Shown here in pieces: positions 26,528 through 35,560 of a DNA stretch of 64,000 nt. The DNA is taken from assembly GCF_009806555.1 (NCBI RefSeq), contig NZ_VUOK01000045.1, positions 62,001-126,000 on the forward strand, written 5' to 3'. A model generated the notes under the pieces. The model did no database searches. It had not been told where the DNA came from and worked only from the letters and a program-made list of their open reading frames with translations. The position numbers and the translations under genes were made by a program. The stretch is from Methylobacterium sp. 2A (GTDB lineage: Bacteria > Pseudomonadota > Alphaproteobacteria > Rhizobiales > Beijerinckiaceae). Numbering within the stretch: position 1 is the stretch's first letter; every line of letters begins with the position of its first letter.

Positions 26528-26541
26528 TAACGTATACGTCA
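26528..26541 (+). promoter_or_regulatory. Candidate LiuR-type operator (ligase side)
   Basis: TAACGTATACGTCA with a perfect 10-base palindrome ACGTATACGT, 58 bases upstream of the acyl-CoA ligase start. Confidence 0.55.
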
Positions 26542-26598
26542 ATCCAGACCTGCTCGAACGAAGCGCTTCCGAAGAGAGCGACGCAGGAAGGGGGGAAC

Positions 26599-28320
26599 AT
26601 GTCGGCCACCCACGATGATGGCGGTTGCAGGCAAGCAGCCGCACCCTCGGCACCACGTCTGTCCGCCAGTGAGCCGAACACGTTGCCGGAGGTATTCGAC
26701 CGGGCCGTGCGTCGTTTCGCGGACAGGCCGGCGCTCGATTTTTTCGGGCGGAAGTGGACCTATCGTGACGTCGGCGAGCTGACCGATCGCGTGGCCGAGG
26801 GCCTCATCCGCCTCGGCGTCGGACACGGCGTTAAGGTCGGTCTGTGCTTGCCGAACTCGCCGTATTCGGTGGTGTTCTACTTCGCCATTCTCAAGTCCGG
26901 CGGAACCGTCGTCAACTACAATCCACTCTATACCCCGCGGGAGTGCCTAGCGCAGATCCTCGATTCGGACACGACGATCATGGTCTTGCCCGACATAGAA
27001 CGGGTCTATGGCCCCGTCGCCGCCGTGGCGGATGAGGCCGGTCTTCGCCATCTGGTCGTCTGTCCGTTTGCGGATGCTTTGCCCTTCGGCCGCGGCGTTC
27101 TCTATCGGCTGTTCAAGCGGACGGAAAAGGCCCGCGTTCATGACGATGCGCGGCACGTTTCCTTCTCGAAGCTGCTGTCCGGCCGCAGCGCTACCCAGCG
27201 ACGTCCCGCACCGCGTCCGGACGATGTCGCGCTGCTGCAGTACACCGGCGGGACGACCGGCGTGCCCAAAGGTGCGATGCTGACCCACGCCAATCTCGCC
27301 GGAAACGTTCGTCAGTTGTCGCCCCTGATGCAGGGCGGAGGGCTGCGCGACGGACAAGAGCGAGCGCTCGCCGTGATCCCGCTGTTCCACGTCTTCGCGA
27401 TGACCGTCGCGATGAATCTGGCCCTCGATATGGGCGCCCAGATCGTCCTCGTTCCGCAATTCAAGATCGAGGAACTCCTCGCCACGATCGCACGAACAAA
27501 GCCCACGTTCTTCCCGGCCGTCCCGACGATCTTCGCGGCGATCAACAAGGCGGCGGAAACGGCCGACGTCGATCTCCGCTCCATCCGTCTGTGCATCTCG
27601 GGCGGCGCGCCGCTGCCCGCCGAGGTCGGGGCCCGTTTCGAGGCGCTGACGGGATGCCGGCTGTCGGAAGGCTATGGGCTGACGGAGAGTTCGCCCGTCG
27701 TCAGCGTCAATCCGTTCGACGCCCGGCGTCGCGCGGGTTCGGTCGGCCTGCCACTGGTGGACACGACCATCGAGATCCGGGATCCGAACTGCCCCGATCG
27801 GCTGATGCCGGCTGGCGCAAAGGGCGAAGTCTACATCCGGGGCCCGCAGATCATGGCGGGTTACTGGCGCCGTCCGGCCGACTCCTCTGAGGTTCTGGTC
27901 GACGGGGCGCTCAGGACCGGGGACGTGGGCTACCGCGATCCGGAGGGATTCCTGTTCCTCGTCGATAGGATCAAGGATCTCATCATCTGTGGCGGATACA
28001 ACGTCTATCCGCGCCAGATCGAGGATGCACTGTACGAGCACGAGGCCGTCGAAGAGGTGGTCGCGATCGGCATCCCGGATGCGTACCGCGGCGAAAGTCC
28101 CAAGGCGTTCGTGAAGCTGCGCGCCGGGTTCCCGACGACGCCCGATGAGCTTCGCGCCTTCCTCTCCGAGCGTATCTCGAAGATCGAGATGCCCAGGGAA
28201 ATCGAGATCCGGACAAGCCTGCCGAAGACCGCGGTCGGCAAGCTGTCGAAGAAGGAACTGATCGCGGAGGAGCGCGAACGGGCCGGGCTGGCGGCCATGA
28301 ACAGGCGGGCTTCGGCATGA
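26599..28320 (+). CDS. Long-chain or dicarboxylate acyl-CoA ligase (FadD/PimA-like)
   Basis: AMP-forming ligase of 573 residues that activates a carboxylic acid to its CoA thioester. The phosphate loop is YTGGTTGVPKGAML near residue 215, with the adenine/A5 motif YGLTESSPV near 355, GDVGYRDPEGFLFLVDR near 445, and the hinge KDLIICGGYNVYPRQIE. The catalytic lysine is in KTAVGKLSKKEL at the C-terminus. The ATG at 26599 follows AGGAAGGGGGG. It lies divergent to fadL and upstream of the LiuR-like regulator, so exogenous fatty acids taken up by FadL are probably activated here. It could also supply pimeloyl-type substrates to module A. Confidence 0.9.
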   Translation: MSATHDDGGCRQAAAPSAPRLSASEPNTLPEVFDRAVRRFADRPALDFFGRKWTYRDVGELTDRVAEGLIRLGVGHGVKVGLCLPNSPYSVVFYFAILKSGGTVVNYNPLYTPRECLAQILDSDTTIMVLPDIERVYGPVAAVADEAGLRHLVVCPFADALPFGRGVLYRLFKRTEKARVHDDARHVSFSKLLSGRSATQRRPAPRPDDVALLQYTGGTTGVPKGAMLTHANLAGNVRQLSPLMQGGGLRDGQERALAVIPLFHVFAMTVAMNLALDMGAQIVLVPQFKIEELLATIARTKPTFFPAVPTIFAAINKAAETADVDLRSIRLCISGGAPLPAEVGARFEALTGCRLSEGYGLTESSPVVSVNPFDARRRAGSVGLPLVDTTIEIRDPNCPDRLMPAGAKGEVYIRGPQIMAGYWRRPADSSEVLVDGALRTGDVGYRDPEGFLFLVDRIKDLIICGGYNVYPRQIEDALYEHEAVEEVVAIGIPDAYRGESPKAFVKLRAGFPTTPDELRAFLSERISKIEMPREIEIRTSLPKTAVGKLSKKELIAEERERAGLAAMNRRASA

Positions 28321-28350
28321 TGTTGACCCTAAGGACCCTCGGGGCATACG

Positions 28351-28782
28351 ATGACGTTCTTCACGAAAAGGCCGTCTGTGTCCGAAACGCTGTACACCGT
28401 GACCCAACTCGCCACGGAATTGGGGGTTACGGCGAGGACGGTGCGCTTCTACGAGGACAAGGGGCTGCTGACCCCGCAGCGCGCCGGGAATACCCGCATC
28501 TTCGCCCATCGCGACAAGGTCCGGTTGATCCTCATCCTACGGGGCAAGCGGTTGGGCTTCTCGCTCCGCGAGATCAAGGAATATCTCGACCTCTACGCGG
28601 CCGATCCGACCCAGAGAGAGCAGTGGCGCGACCTTCTGAAGAAGGTTCAGGGCCGGATCGATCAACTCGTCGATCAGCAGAAGGCGCTCATCGAGACGCT
28701 CGGCGAACTGGAGAAGCTCAGGCTTTACGCTCTGGCCGGCCTCGACGACGCGGAGCCCGACAAGACGCGGCGCGCGCGCTAG
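28351..28782 (+). CDS. liuR: MerR-family regulator (LiuR-like)
   Basis: Regulator of 143 residues. The N-terminal MerR winged helix reads YTVTQLATELGVTARTVRFYEDKGLL, and the DNA-contacting wing NTRIFAHRDKVRL. A coiled-coil dimer helix (about 85-130) follows. No metal-binding cysteines, so it is not a metal sensor; this architecture fits LiuR-type regulators of branched-chain amino acid and fatty acid catabolism. It lies 30 bases after the ligase. The ACGT-type sites at 26160 and 26528 are its likely targets. An internal GTG start at 28378 (MSETLYTV) is possible. Confidence 0.82.
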   Translation: MTFFTKRPSVSETLYTVTQLATELGVTARTVRFYEDKGLLTPQRAGNTRIFAHRDKVRLILILRGKRLGFSLREIKEYLDLYAADPTQREQWRDLLKKVQGRIDQLVDQQKALIETLGELEKLRLYALAGLDDAEPDKTRRAR

Positions 28783-29056
28783 CAAGGGCTCGCAAGAACC
28801 GTCGCCGGTCTCGCGACGAAGAACTGCTGCGCACCGAGGATTCAGTCGGACGCAGCGCCGGCCTGCCCGCGGGATGCCACCGCCGGGCGCCGGCAGGCTT
28901 TCCGGCCGCATCCCCGGGACTGCATCCCGCCCTGGAGGCGTGGGTCGGGCCGCACTTCACAAGCCCATGCGCCCAGGGCTTCGCGGAGGCGATGCGGCTG
29001 CCCGCAGCCGCGACGTCGCCGGCGCTCTCTCATCGTAGTCTTTCCGGGAGGTAAAC

Positions 29057-30193
29057 ATGACCGACATCGTCATCGCGGGCTATGCCCGCTCGCCCTTCAC
29101 ACCCGCGAAGAAGGGAGCGCTCGCCCGGGTCCGTCCCGACGACCTCGCCGCGCAGGTGGTGCGCAAGCTGGTCGCCGACATCGGGATCCCCTCGAAGGAC
29201 ATCGAGGACCTGATCGTCGGCTGCGCCTTCCCCGAGGGCGAGCAGGGCTTCAACATCGCCCGCCTGATCGGCCTGATGGCCGATCTCGACCTCGGCGTCG
29301 GCGGCGTCACGGTGAACCGCTTCTGCGGCTCGTCGATGCAGTCGGTCCACATGGCGGCGGGGCAGATCGCCCTCGGCGCGGGCGTGGCCTTCGTCTGCGC
29401 GGGTGTGGAGAGCATGAGCCGCGTGCCGATGATGGGCTTCAACCCGATGCCGAACCCGGCTCTCCATGAGAAGCGCCCCGGCGCCTACATGGGCATGGGC
29501 GACACCGCCGAGAACGTCGCCCGCCGCTGGGAGATCTCCCGTGCGGATCAGGAGGCCTTCGCGGTGGCGAGCCACCACAAGGCGGCCAAGGCGCAGGGAG
29601 AAGGGCGGCTTGCCGCCGAGATCGTCCCGATCGCCACCAAGGGCGGCACGGTCGAGACGGACGGCTGCATCCGGGCGGATGCCAGCGCCGAAGGTCTCGC
29701 CAGCCTCAAGCCCGCCTTCCAGCAGGACGGCTCAGTCACCGCCGGCACGTCCTCGCCGCTGACCGATGGCGCCTCGGCGGTGCTGGTGTGCAGCGCAGGC
29801 TTCGCGAACCGTCACGGGCTGAAGCCGCTGGCGCGGGTCGCCTCGGTCGCGGTCGCGGGCTGCGAGCCGGAGATCATGGGCATGGGTCCCGTCGTCGCCT
29901 CGCGCAAGGCCTTGGCCCGGGCGGGCATCGCCGCCGACGCCCTAAGCGTGGTCGAGCTGAACGAGGCCTTCGCCTCCCAGGCGCTCGCCTGCATGCGCGA
30001 CCTCGGCCTCGACGAAAAGATCGTCAACATCGACGGCGGCGCCATCGCGCTCGGCCATCCGCTCGGCGCCACAGGGGCCCGCATCGTCGGCAAGGCGGCC
30101 TCGCTCCTGTCCCGCGAGGGCGGTCGCTTCGCGCTGGCCACCCAGTGCATCGGCGGCGGCCAGGGCATCGCCACCGTTCTGGAGCGCATCTGA
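29057..30193 (+). CDS. fadA: Acetyl-CoA acyltransferase (thiolase, FadA-like)
   Basis: Thiolase of 378 residues, first gene of the beta-oxidation module B operon. The nucleophile C90 is in NRFCGSSMQ. GGAIALGHPLGATG carries the histidine and CIGGGQG the second cysteine. A good GGGAGG ribosome site precedes the ATG. Its stop overlaps the next start (TGATG), so thiolase and the bifunctional enzyme are translationally coupled. This is a fadA-fadN-fadE order as in Bacillus rather than the E. coli fadBA order. Confidence 0.93.
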   Translation: MTDIVIAGYARSPFTPAKKGALARVRPDDLAAQVVRKLVADIGIPSKDIEDLIVGCAFPEGEQGFNIARLIGLMADLDLGVGGVTVNRFCGSSMQSVHMAAGQIALGAGVAFVCAGVESMSRVPMMGFNPMPNPALHEKRPGAYMGMGDTAENVARRWEISRADQEAFAVASHHKAAKAQGEGRLAAEIVPIATKGGTVETDGCIRADASAEGLASLKPAFQQDGSVTAGTSSPLTDGASAVLVCSAGFANRHGLKPLARVASVAVAGCEPEIMGMGPVVASRKALARAGIAADALSVVELNEAFASQALACMRDLGLDEKIVNIDGGAIALGHPLGATGARIVGKAASLLSREGGRFALATQCIGGGQGIATVLERI

Positions 30194-32514
30194 TGACCGG
30201 GATCCGCAAAGTCGCCGTCATCGGCGCCGGAGTCATGGGCGCCGGCATCGCCGCCCATGTCGCCAATGCCGGCATGCCGGTGCTCCTCATGGACATCGTC
30301 CCCGAGGGCGCCGCCGGCCGGAACGCGCTGGCCGAGGGCGCCATCGCGAAGCTGCTCAAGACCGAGCCCGCCGCCTTCATGTCCCCGCGGGCCGCCAAGC
30401 TCGTGGAGACGCTCAACGTCGAGGACCATCTCGACCGCCTCGGCGAGGTCGATTGGATCATCGAGGTGGTGATCGAGCGGCTTGACGCGAAACAGGCGCT
30501 CTACAAGCGGATCGACGCCGTGCGCCGGCCCGGCACGGCGGTCTCGTCGAACACCTCGACCATTCCGCTGGACGCGCTGGTCGAAGGGATGCCCGAGGCA
30601 TTCCAGCGAGACTTCCTCATCACCCACTTCTTCAACCCGCCGCGCTACATGCGGCTTCTGGAGATCGTGACGGGGCCGAAGACCGATCCGGCGCTCGCCC
30701 AGACCGTGGCGGACTTCGCCGACCGCAAGCTCGGCAAGAGCATCGTCCGCTGCAAGGACCGGCCGGGTTTCATCGCCAACCGGCTCGGGATCTTCTGGAT
30801 CCAGAACGCCATCGCGGCGGCCGACGACCTCGACGTGCCGGTGGAGGAGGCGGACGCGGTGATGGGCCGCCCCTTCGGCATCCCGAAGACCGGCGTGTTC
30901 GGCCTCGTCGATCTCGTCGGGCTCGACCTGATCCCGCACACCACGAAGAGCCTGCGGGCGGCCCTGCCGCCGGAGGACGCATTCCACGCCACCTATCGCG
31001 AGATGCCGGTGGTCACGAAGCTGATCGCGGAGGGCTTCACCGGCCGCAAGGGCAAGGGCGGCTTCTACCGCCTGAACCGGAAGGACGGGCAGAAGACCAA
31101 GGAAGCCATCGACCTAAAGACCGGTGAGTACAGGCCCTCCGCGAAGGCCGACTTGCCGGCGCTGAAGGAGGCCAAGGGCCCGCGCGCGGTGCTCGACCTG
31201 AAGGGCCGCGCCGGCGACTACGCCTGGAAGGTGATCGGCCCGACGTTGGCCTATGCCGCCGGGCTCGTCGGCGAGGCGAGCGACGAGGTCGCCGCCATCG
31301 ATGAGGCCATGCGCCTGGGCTACAACTGGAAGTGGGGGCCGTTCGAGCTGACCGACAGGATCGGCGGTGCCTACGTGGCCGAGCGGCTGGCGAAGGACGG
31401 CCATGCCGTCCCGCCGATCCTCGCCGGGCTCAACGGCCAGACCTTCTACCGGGTCGAGAACGGCCGTCGGCAGGTGCTGCAGGCCGAGGGCGGCTACAAG
31501 GATGTCGTCCGCCCCGAGGGCGTTCTGCGGTTGGAGGACATCAAACTGTCCGCCAAGCCACTCCTCAAGAACGGCTCCGCCGCCCTGTGGGATATCGGCG
31601 ACGGCGTGGTCTGCTTCGAGTTCATCTCGCAGTCGAACGCGCTGGACGAGCAGATCATGGTCTTGCTCGGCAAGACCATCAAGCTGATCAAGGATAAGTA
31701 CAAGGCGCTCGTCGTCTACAACGAAGGCTCGAACTTCTCGGTCGGCGCGAATCTCGGGCTGGCCCTGTTCGCCGCCAACATCGCCGCCTGGGGCGAGATC
31801 GAGAAGCTGGTCAGCCTCGGTCAGCAGACCTACGGTCAGCTGAAATACGCGCCCTTCCCGGTGGTGAGCGCCCCCGCCGGCATGGCGCTTGGCGGCGGCT
31901 GCGAGATCCTTCTGCACAGCGATGCCGTGCAGGCCCATGCCGAGAGCTATATCGGCCTCGTGGAGGCGGGCGTCGGGCTCGTGCCGGCCTGGGGCGGCTG
32001 CAAGGAGATGCTGGCCCGCTGGCAATCGTCGCCGAAGCTGCCGAGGGGGCCGATGCCCGCCGCCGCCAAGGTGTTCGAGACGATCTCGACCGCCACGGTC
32101 GCCAAGTCGGCGGAGGAGGCCCGCGACCTCCTGTTCCTGCGCGAGAGCGACGGGATCACCATGAACCGCGACCGGCTGCTCGCCGACGCCAAGGCCAAGG
32201 CCCTGTCGCTCATCGAGGGCTACGAGGCACCCAAGCCCGTCACTGTGACGCTGCCCGGCCCCGCGGGCGGGGTCGCCATGCGCATGGCGGCGGAGGGCTT
32301 CGCCCGTCGCGGCATCGCCACCAAGCACGACCTCGTCGTGGCGGGGGAACTGGCCTCAGTGCTCTCCGGGGGCGAGGCCGACATCCTGGATGCGCTGGAC
32401 GAGGATGCAATCCTCGAACTCGAACGTGACAGCTTCATGCGCCTCGTGCGGACGGAGGCGACCCTCGACCGGTTCGAGAGCGTGATCGAAACCGGCCGGC
32501 CGGTGAGGAACTGA
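30193..32514 (+). CDS. fadN: Bifunctional 3-hydroxyacyl-CoA dehydrogenase / enoyl-CoA hydratase (FadN-type order)
   Basis: Fusion enzyme of 773 residues with the dehydrogenase first. The Rossmann motif VAVIGAGVMGAGIAAHVA starts at about residue 7 and the active-site H145 is in ITHFFNPPRYM. Two 3HCDH domains follow. The C-terminal crotonase domain has NFSVGANLGLALF, GMALGGGCEILLHSD and LVEAGVGLVPAWGG with its glutamates. This order is the reverse of the pimF product in the same window and matches FadN. It is coupled to fadA upstream and lies 4 bases before the acyl-CoA dehydrogenase. Probably acts on straight-chain acyl-CoAs. Confidence 0.92.
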   Translation: MTGIRKVAVIGAGVMGAGIAAHVANAGMPVLLMDIVPEGAAGRNALAEGAIAKLLKTEPAAFMSPRAAKLVETLNVEDHLDRLGEVDWIIEVVIERLDAKQALYKRIDAVRRPGTAVSSNTSTIPLDALVEGMPEAFQRDFLITHFFNPPRYMRLLEIVTGPKTDPALAQTVADFADRKLGKSIVRCKDRPGFIANRLGIFWIQNAIAAADDLDVPVEEADAVMGRPFGIPKTGVFGLVDLVGLDLIPHTTKSLRAALPPEDAFHATYREMPVVTKLIAEGFTGRKGKGGFYRLNRKDGQKTKEAIDLKTGEYRPSAKADLPALKEAKGPRAVLDLKGRAGDYAWKVIGPTLAYAAGLVGEASDEVAAIDEAMRLGYNWKWGPFELTDRIGGAYVAERLAKDGHAVPPILAGLNGQTFYRVENGRRQVLQAEGGYKDVVRPEGVLRLEDIKLSAKPLLKNGSAALWDIGDGVVCFEFISQSNALDEQIMVLLGKTIKLIKDKYKALVVYNEGSNFSVGANLGLALFAANIAAWGEIEKLVSLGQQTYGQLKYAPFPVVSAPAGMALGGGCEILLHSDAVQAHAESYIGLVEAGVGLVPAWGGCKEMLARWQSSPKLPRGPMPAAAKVFETISTATVAKSAEEARDLLFLRESDGITMNRDRLLADAKAKALSLIEGYEAPKPVTVTLPGPAGGVAMRMAAEGFARRGIATKHDLVVAGELASVLSGGEADILDALDEDAILELERDSFMRLVRTEATLDRFESVIETGRPVRN

Positions 32515-32518
32515 CCCG

Positions 32519-34303
32519 ATGCAGACCTACAAGGCTCCCTTGCGCGACATGCGCTTCGTGCTGCACGAGTTGCACGCCGACGCCCAGCCCCTGCCGGGCC
32601 TGGAAGACTTCACCCCCGACGTCGCCGACGCCATCCTGGAGGAGGCCGGCAAGTTCTGCACGGAGCGCCTGCTGCCGCTGAACGCCTCCGGCGACGAGGA
32701 GGGCTGCTGCCTGGAGAACGGCGTCGTCCGTACGCCGAAGGGCTTTCCCGAGGCGTACAAGGCGTTCCGGGAGGGCGGCTGGACCGCCATGGGCGCGGAC
32801 CCCGCCTATGGCGGCCAGGGCCTGCCGGCGGGCATCAACAAGCTCGTCGAGGAGATGATCTGCTCCACGAACCTGTCCTTCGGCCTCTATCCCGGCCTCA
32901 GCCACGGGGCCTATCAGGCGATCGAGGGCCACGCCTCGGAGGAGCTGAAGGCGGCCTACCTGCCGAAGCTCGTGGACGGCACGTGGTCCGGCACGATGTG
33001 CCTGACCGAACCCCATTGCGGCACCGATCTCGGCCTCCTGCGGACCAAGGCCGTGCCGCAGGACGACGGGTCCTTTCGCGTCACCGGCTCGAAGATCTTC
33101 ATCTCGGCGGGCGACCACGACCTCACCGAGAACATCATCCACTTGGTGCTGGCCAAGATCCCCGACGCGCCCAAGGGCGTGAAGGGTATCAGCCTGTTCC
33201 TCGTGCCGAAGTTCCTGCCGCGGGCGGACGGTTCGCCGGGCGAGCGCAATGGCGTGACCTGTAGCGCCCTTGAGCACAAGATGGGCATCAAGGCCTCGGC
33301 CACCTGCCAGATGTCGTTCGACGACGCCACGGGTTGGCTCGTGGGCGAGCCGCACAAGGGCATGCGCGCGATGTTCACGATGATGAACAGCGAGCGCCTG
33401 TCGGTCGGCATCCAGGGGCTCGGCGCGGGCGAGGCCGCCTACCAGGGCGCCATCGCCTACGCGAAGGAGCGCCTCCAGGGCCGCGCGCTCTCGGGCGCCA
33501 AGCGGCCGGACCTGCCCGCCGACCCGATCCTCGTCCACCCGGACGTGCGGCGGATGCTGATGACGATCCGCGCGTACAACGAGGGCTGCCGGGCGCTCGG
33601 CGCCTGGGTCGCCCGAAGCCTCGACGTGATGGAGCACCATCCCGATCCGGCCGAGCGGCGGCGGGCTGAGGATTTCTCCGCCCTGATGACCCCCATCGTG
33701 AAGGCGCTGTTCACCGATCTCGGCTTCGAATCGGCGAGCATCGGCATGCAGGTCTACGGCGGCCACGGCTTCATCCGCGACCACGGCATGGAGCAGTACG
33801 TCCGCGACGCCCGGATCTCGATGATCTACGAGGGCACAAACGGCATCCAGGCCCTCGACCTCGTCGGCCGCAAACTCCCGGCCCATGCCGGCCGCTACCT
33901 GCGCAGCTTCTTCCACCCGGTGCTCGCTGCCCTGGACGAGGCGATCGAGGACGACGACCTCGCCCCCCTCGCCCAGCCCCTGTCGAAGGCCTTCGGCGCC
34001 CTACAACTCGCCACCGCTCACATCGCCCAGCGGGGCCTCAAGGATCCGGAGGAGGCGGGTGCCGCCGCCACCGAGTACCTGCGTCTCTTCGGGTTGGTGG
34101 CGTTGGGCTACATGTGGCTGCGCACGGCCAAGGTCTCCCACACCGCGCTCGAGGCCGGGACGGACGAGCGCGACTTCTACGAGGCTAAGCTCGCGACGGC
34201 CCGCTTCTACATGGAGCGCATCCTGCCCCAGGTCGCGGGCCTGCTGGCGGCGGTGAAGTCCGGCAAGGGCGCGATGATGGCGCTCGACGAGGCGATGTTC
34301 TGA
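32519..34303 (+). CDS. Acyl-CoA dehydrogenase with extra C-terminal domain (FadE/DmdC-type)
   Basis: Large acyl-CoA dehydrogenase of 594 residues. It has the extended N-terminus MQTYKAPLRDMRFVLHEL, the FAD block MCLTEPHCGTDLGLL near residue 160, and MQVYGGHGFIRDHGMEQYVRDARI near 415. The catalytic base region is IYEGTNGIQALDLVGRKL, and a C-terminal helical domain covers about 470-594. This length and the MRFVLHE start mark the group that includes DmdC (3-methylmercaptopropionyl-CoA dehydrogenase) and long-chain FadE of Bacillus. The order thiolase, FadN, then this enzyme argues for fatty acid oxidation. Electrons go to the EtfBA copy 2 encoded just downstream. Confidence 0.9.
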   Translation: MQTYKAPLRDMRFVLHELHADAQPLPGLEDFTPDVADAILEEAGKFCTERLLPLNASGDEEGCCLENGVVRTPKGFPEAYKAFREGGWTAMGADPAYGGQGLPAGINKLVEEMICSTNLSFGLYPGLSHGAYQAIEGHASEELKAAYLPKLVDGTWSGTMCLTEPHCGTDLGLLRTKAVPQDDGSFRVTGSKIFISAGDHDLTENIIHLVLAKIPDAPKGVKGISLFLVPKFLPRADGSPGERNGVTCSALEHKMGIKASATCQMSFDDATGWLVGEPHKGMRAMFTMMNSERLSVGIQGLGAGEAAYQGAIAYAKERLQGRALSGAKRPDLPADPILVHPDVRRMLMTIRAYNEGCRALGAWVARSLDVMEHHPDPAERRRAEDFSALMTPIVKALFTDLGFESASIGMQVYGGHGFIRDHGMEQYVRDARISMIYEGTNGIQALDLVGRKLPAHAGRYLRSFFHPVLAALDEAIEDDDLAPLAQPLSKAFGALQLATAHIAQRGLKDPEEAGAAATEYLRLFGLVALGYMWLRTAKVSHTALEAGTDERDFYEAKLATARFYMERILPQVAGLLAAVKSGKGAMMALDEAMF

Positions 34304-34367
34304 CGGGAAGCTTCCTCGGCCGAAAACCGGGCGGGGGCATTCATTCGAGGCGATGCGGAGAAGAGCA

Positions 34368-34676
34368 ATGGCGGATCTCGGGCAACTGGTCGATTGCATC
34401 GAGCAACGGTCGGAGGCGCTCAGTGCCCTCGGCTACCGGGTCCGGTTCGATCTCACCGATGGCGGCAGCATCCTCGTGGACGCGACCGGCGGCGGCGTGA
34501 ACGTCTCCACCGGCGAGGGCGGCGAGGCCGATACGGTGATGAAGCTGAGTTCCGACAACCTTCTTAAGCTGGTGCGGGGCAAGCTGAGCCCGACGATCGC
34601 ATTCTCTACCGGCCGCCTCAAGGTCCAGGGCTCGCAGGGCGTGGCGATGAAGCTCGCCGGTCTTCTCGATCAGTGA
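34368..34676 (+). CDS. SCP2 sterol-binding domain protein
   Basis: Soluble protein of 102 residues consisting of a single SCP2-like domain. Blocks are YRVRFDLTDGGSILVDATGG, DTVMKLSSDNLLKLVRGKLSP and FSTGRLKVQGSQGVAMKLAGLL. Such domains bind acyl-CoAs or sterol-like lipids. Placed between the acyl-CoA dehydrogenase and etfB2 in the same direction, it probably delivers or buffers hydrophobic acyl-CoAs for module B. GGAG lies about 8 bases before the ATG at 34368. Confidence 0.85.
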   Translation: MADLGQLVDCIEQRSEALSALGYRVRFDLTDGGSILVDATGGGVNVSTGEGGEADTVMKLSSDNLLKLVRGKLSPTIAFSTGRLKVQGSQGVAMKLAGLLDQ

Positions 34677-34740
34677 TGCGTGCGCTGGAGGTGACGCCGG
34701 TCTGCGCGTGCAGCCATCGAAGATCTTCAGGAGAGACAGG

Positions 34741-35490
34741 ATGAAGGTTCTTGTGCCCGTCAAGCGGGTTGTAGACTACAACGTCAAGATCCGCGTAAAG
34801 GCCGACGGCTCCGGGGTCGAACTCGCTAACGTCAAGATGTCGATGAACCCCTTCGACGAGATCGCCGTCGAGGAGGCGATCCGGCTCAAGGAGAAAGGCC
34901 AGGTCACCGAGATCGTGGCCATCTCGATCGGCCCGCAGGCTGCGCAGGAGACTCTGCGCACCGCGCTCGCCATGGGCGCCGACCGGGCTATTCTGGTGAA
35001 GACCGACGTCAACTGCGAGCCGCTCGCGGTCGCCAAGCTCCTGAAGGGGGTCGTGGAAAAGGAGAATCCCGAACTCGTCATCCTCGGCAAACAGGCGATC
35101 GACGACGATTCAAACCAAACCGGGCAGATGCTCGGCGCCCTGCTCGGCTGGCCGCAGGGCACCTTCGCGTACAAGATCGAGTTCGGCGAGGGCAGCCTCG
35201 ACGTGACCCGCGAGGTCGATGGCGGCCTGCAGACCGTGACACTGACGCTTCCGGCGATCGTCACGACGGATCTACGCCTGAACGAGCCGCGCTACGCCTC
35301 CCTGCCAAACATCATGAAGGCGAAGAAGAAGCCGCTCGAAGAACTCGCGCCCGACGCGCTCGGTGTCGATGTGACGCCGAAGCTCACGGTGCTCAAGACT
35401 GCTGAGCCGCCGGGCCGGTCAGCCGGCGTCAAAGTCAGCTCCGCGGCCGAGCTGGTACAGAAACTCAAGGTCGAGGCCGGCGTCATATAA
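34741..35490 (+). CDS. etfB: Electron transfer flavoprotein beta subunit (copy 2)
   Basis: Paralogue of the protein at 11267: same length (249 residues), about 25 differences. All functional segments are conserved, including GKQAIDDDSNQTGQMLG and SLPNIMKAKKK. An AGGAGAGA ribosome site lies directly upstream. It probably accepts electrons from the dehydrogenase of module B. Differences cluster at surface positions (for example 97-112 and 145-152), so the two copies may be interchangeable. Confidence 0.95.
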   Translation: MKVLVPVKRVVDYNVKIRVKADGSGVELANVKMSMNPFDEIAVEEAIRLKEKGQVTEIVAISIGPQAAQETLRTALAMGADRAILVKTDVNCEPLAVAKLLKGVVEKENPELVILGKQAIDDDSNQTGQMLGALLGWPQGTFAYKIEFGEGSLDVTREVDGGLQTVTLTLPAIVTTDLRLNEPRYASLPNIMKAKKKPLEELAPDALGVDVTPKLTVLKTAEPPGRSAGVKVSSAAELVQKLKVEAGVI

Positions 35491-35560
35491 GTCTACGCAA
35501 CCGTGGCCGCGCTCCCGCTACGGTCGAGCGCGGCCCGCACACACAGGGGTTCGCACGCAC

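Larger units (their letters stand above)
26006..26598. other. Divergent fadL / acyl-CoA ligase control region
   Basis: About 590 bases without a supported gene, less GC-rich than its surroundings. It contains two near-identical 14-mers (26160-26173 and 26528-26541) described separately, and a weaker third match at 26508-26521. The open frames inside have no family features. Confidence 0.5.

Noticed and set aside
26183..26656. Frames within the fadL-ligase gap as genes
   Set aside because: No family features, overlap of candidate operators, and typical chance-frame composition.
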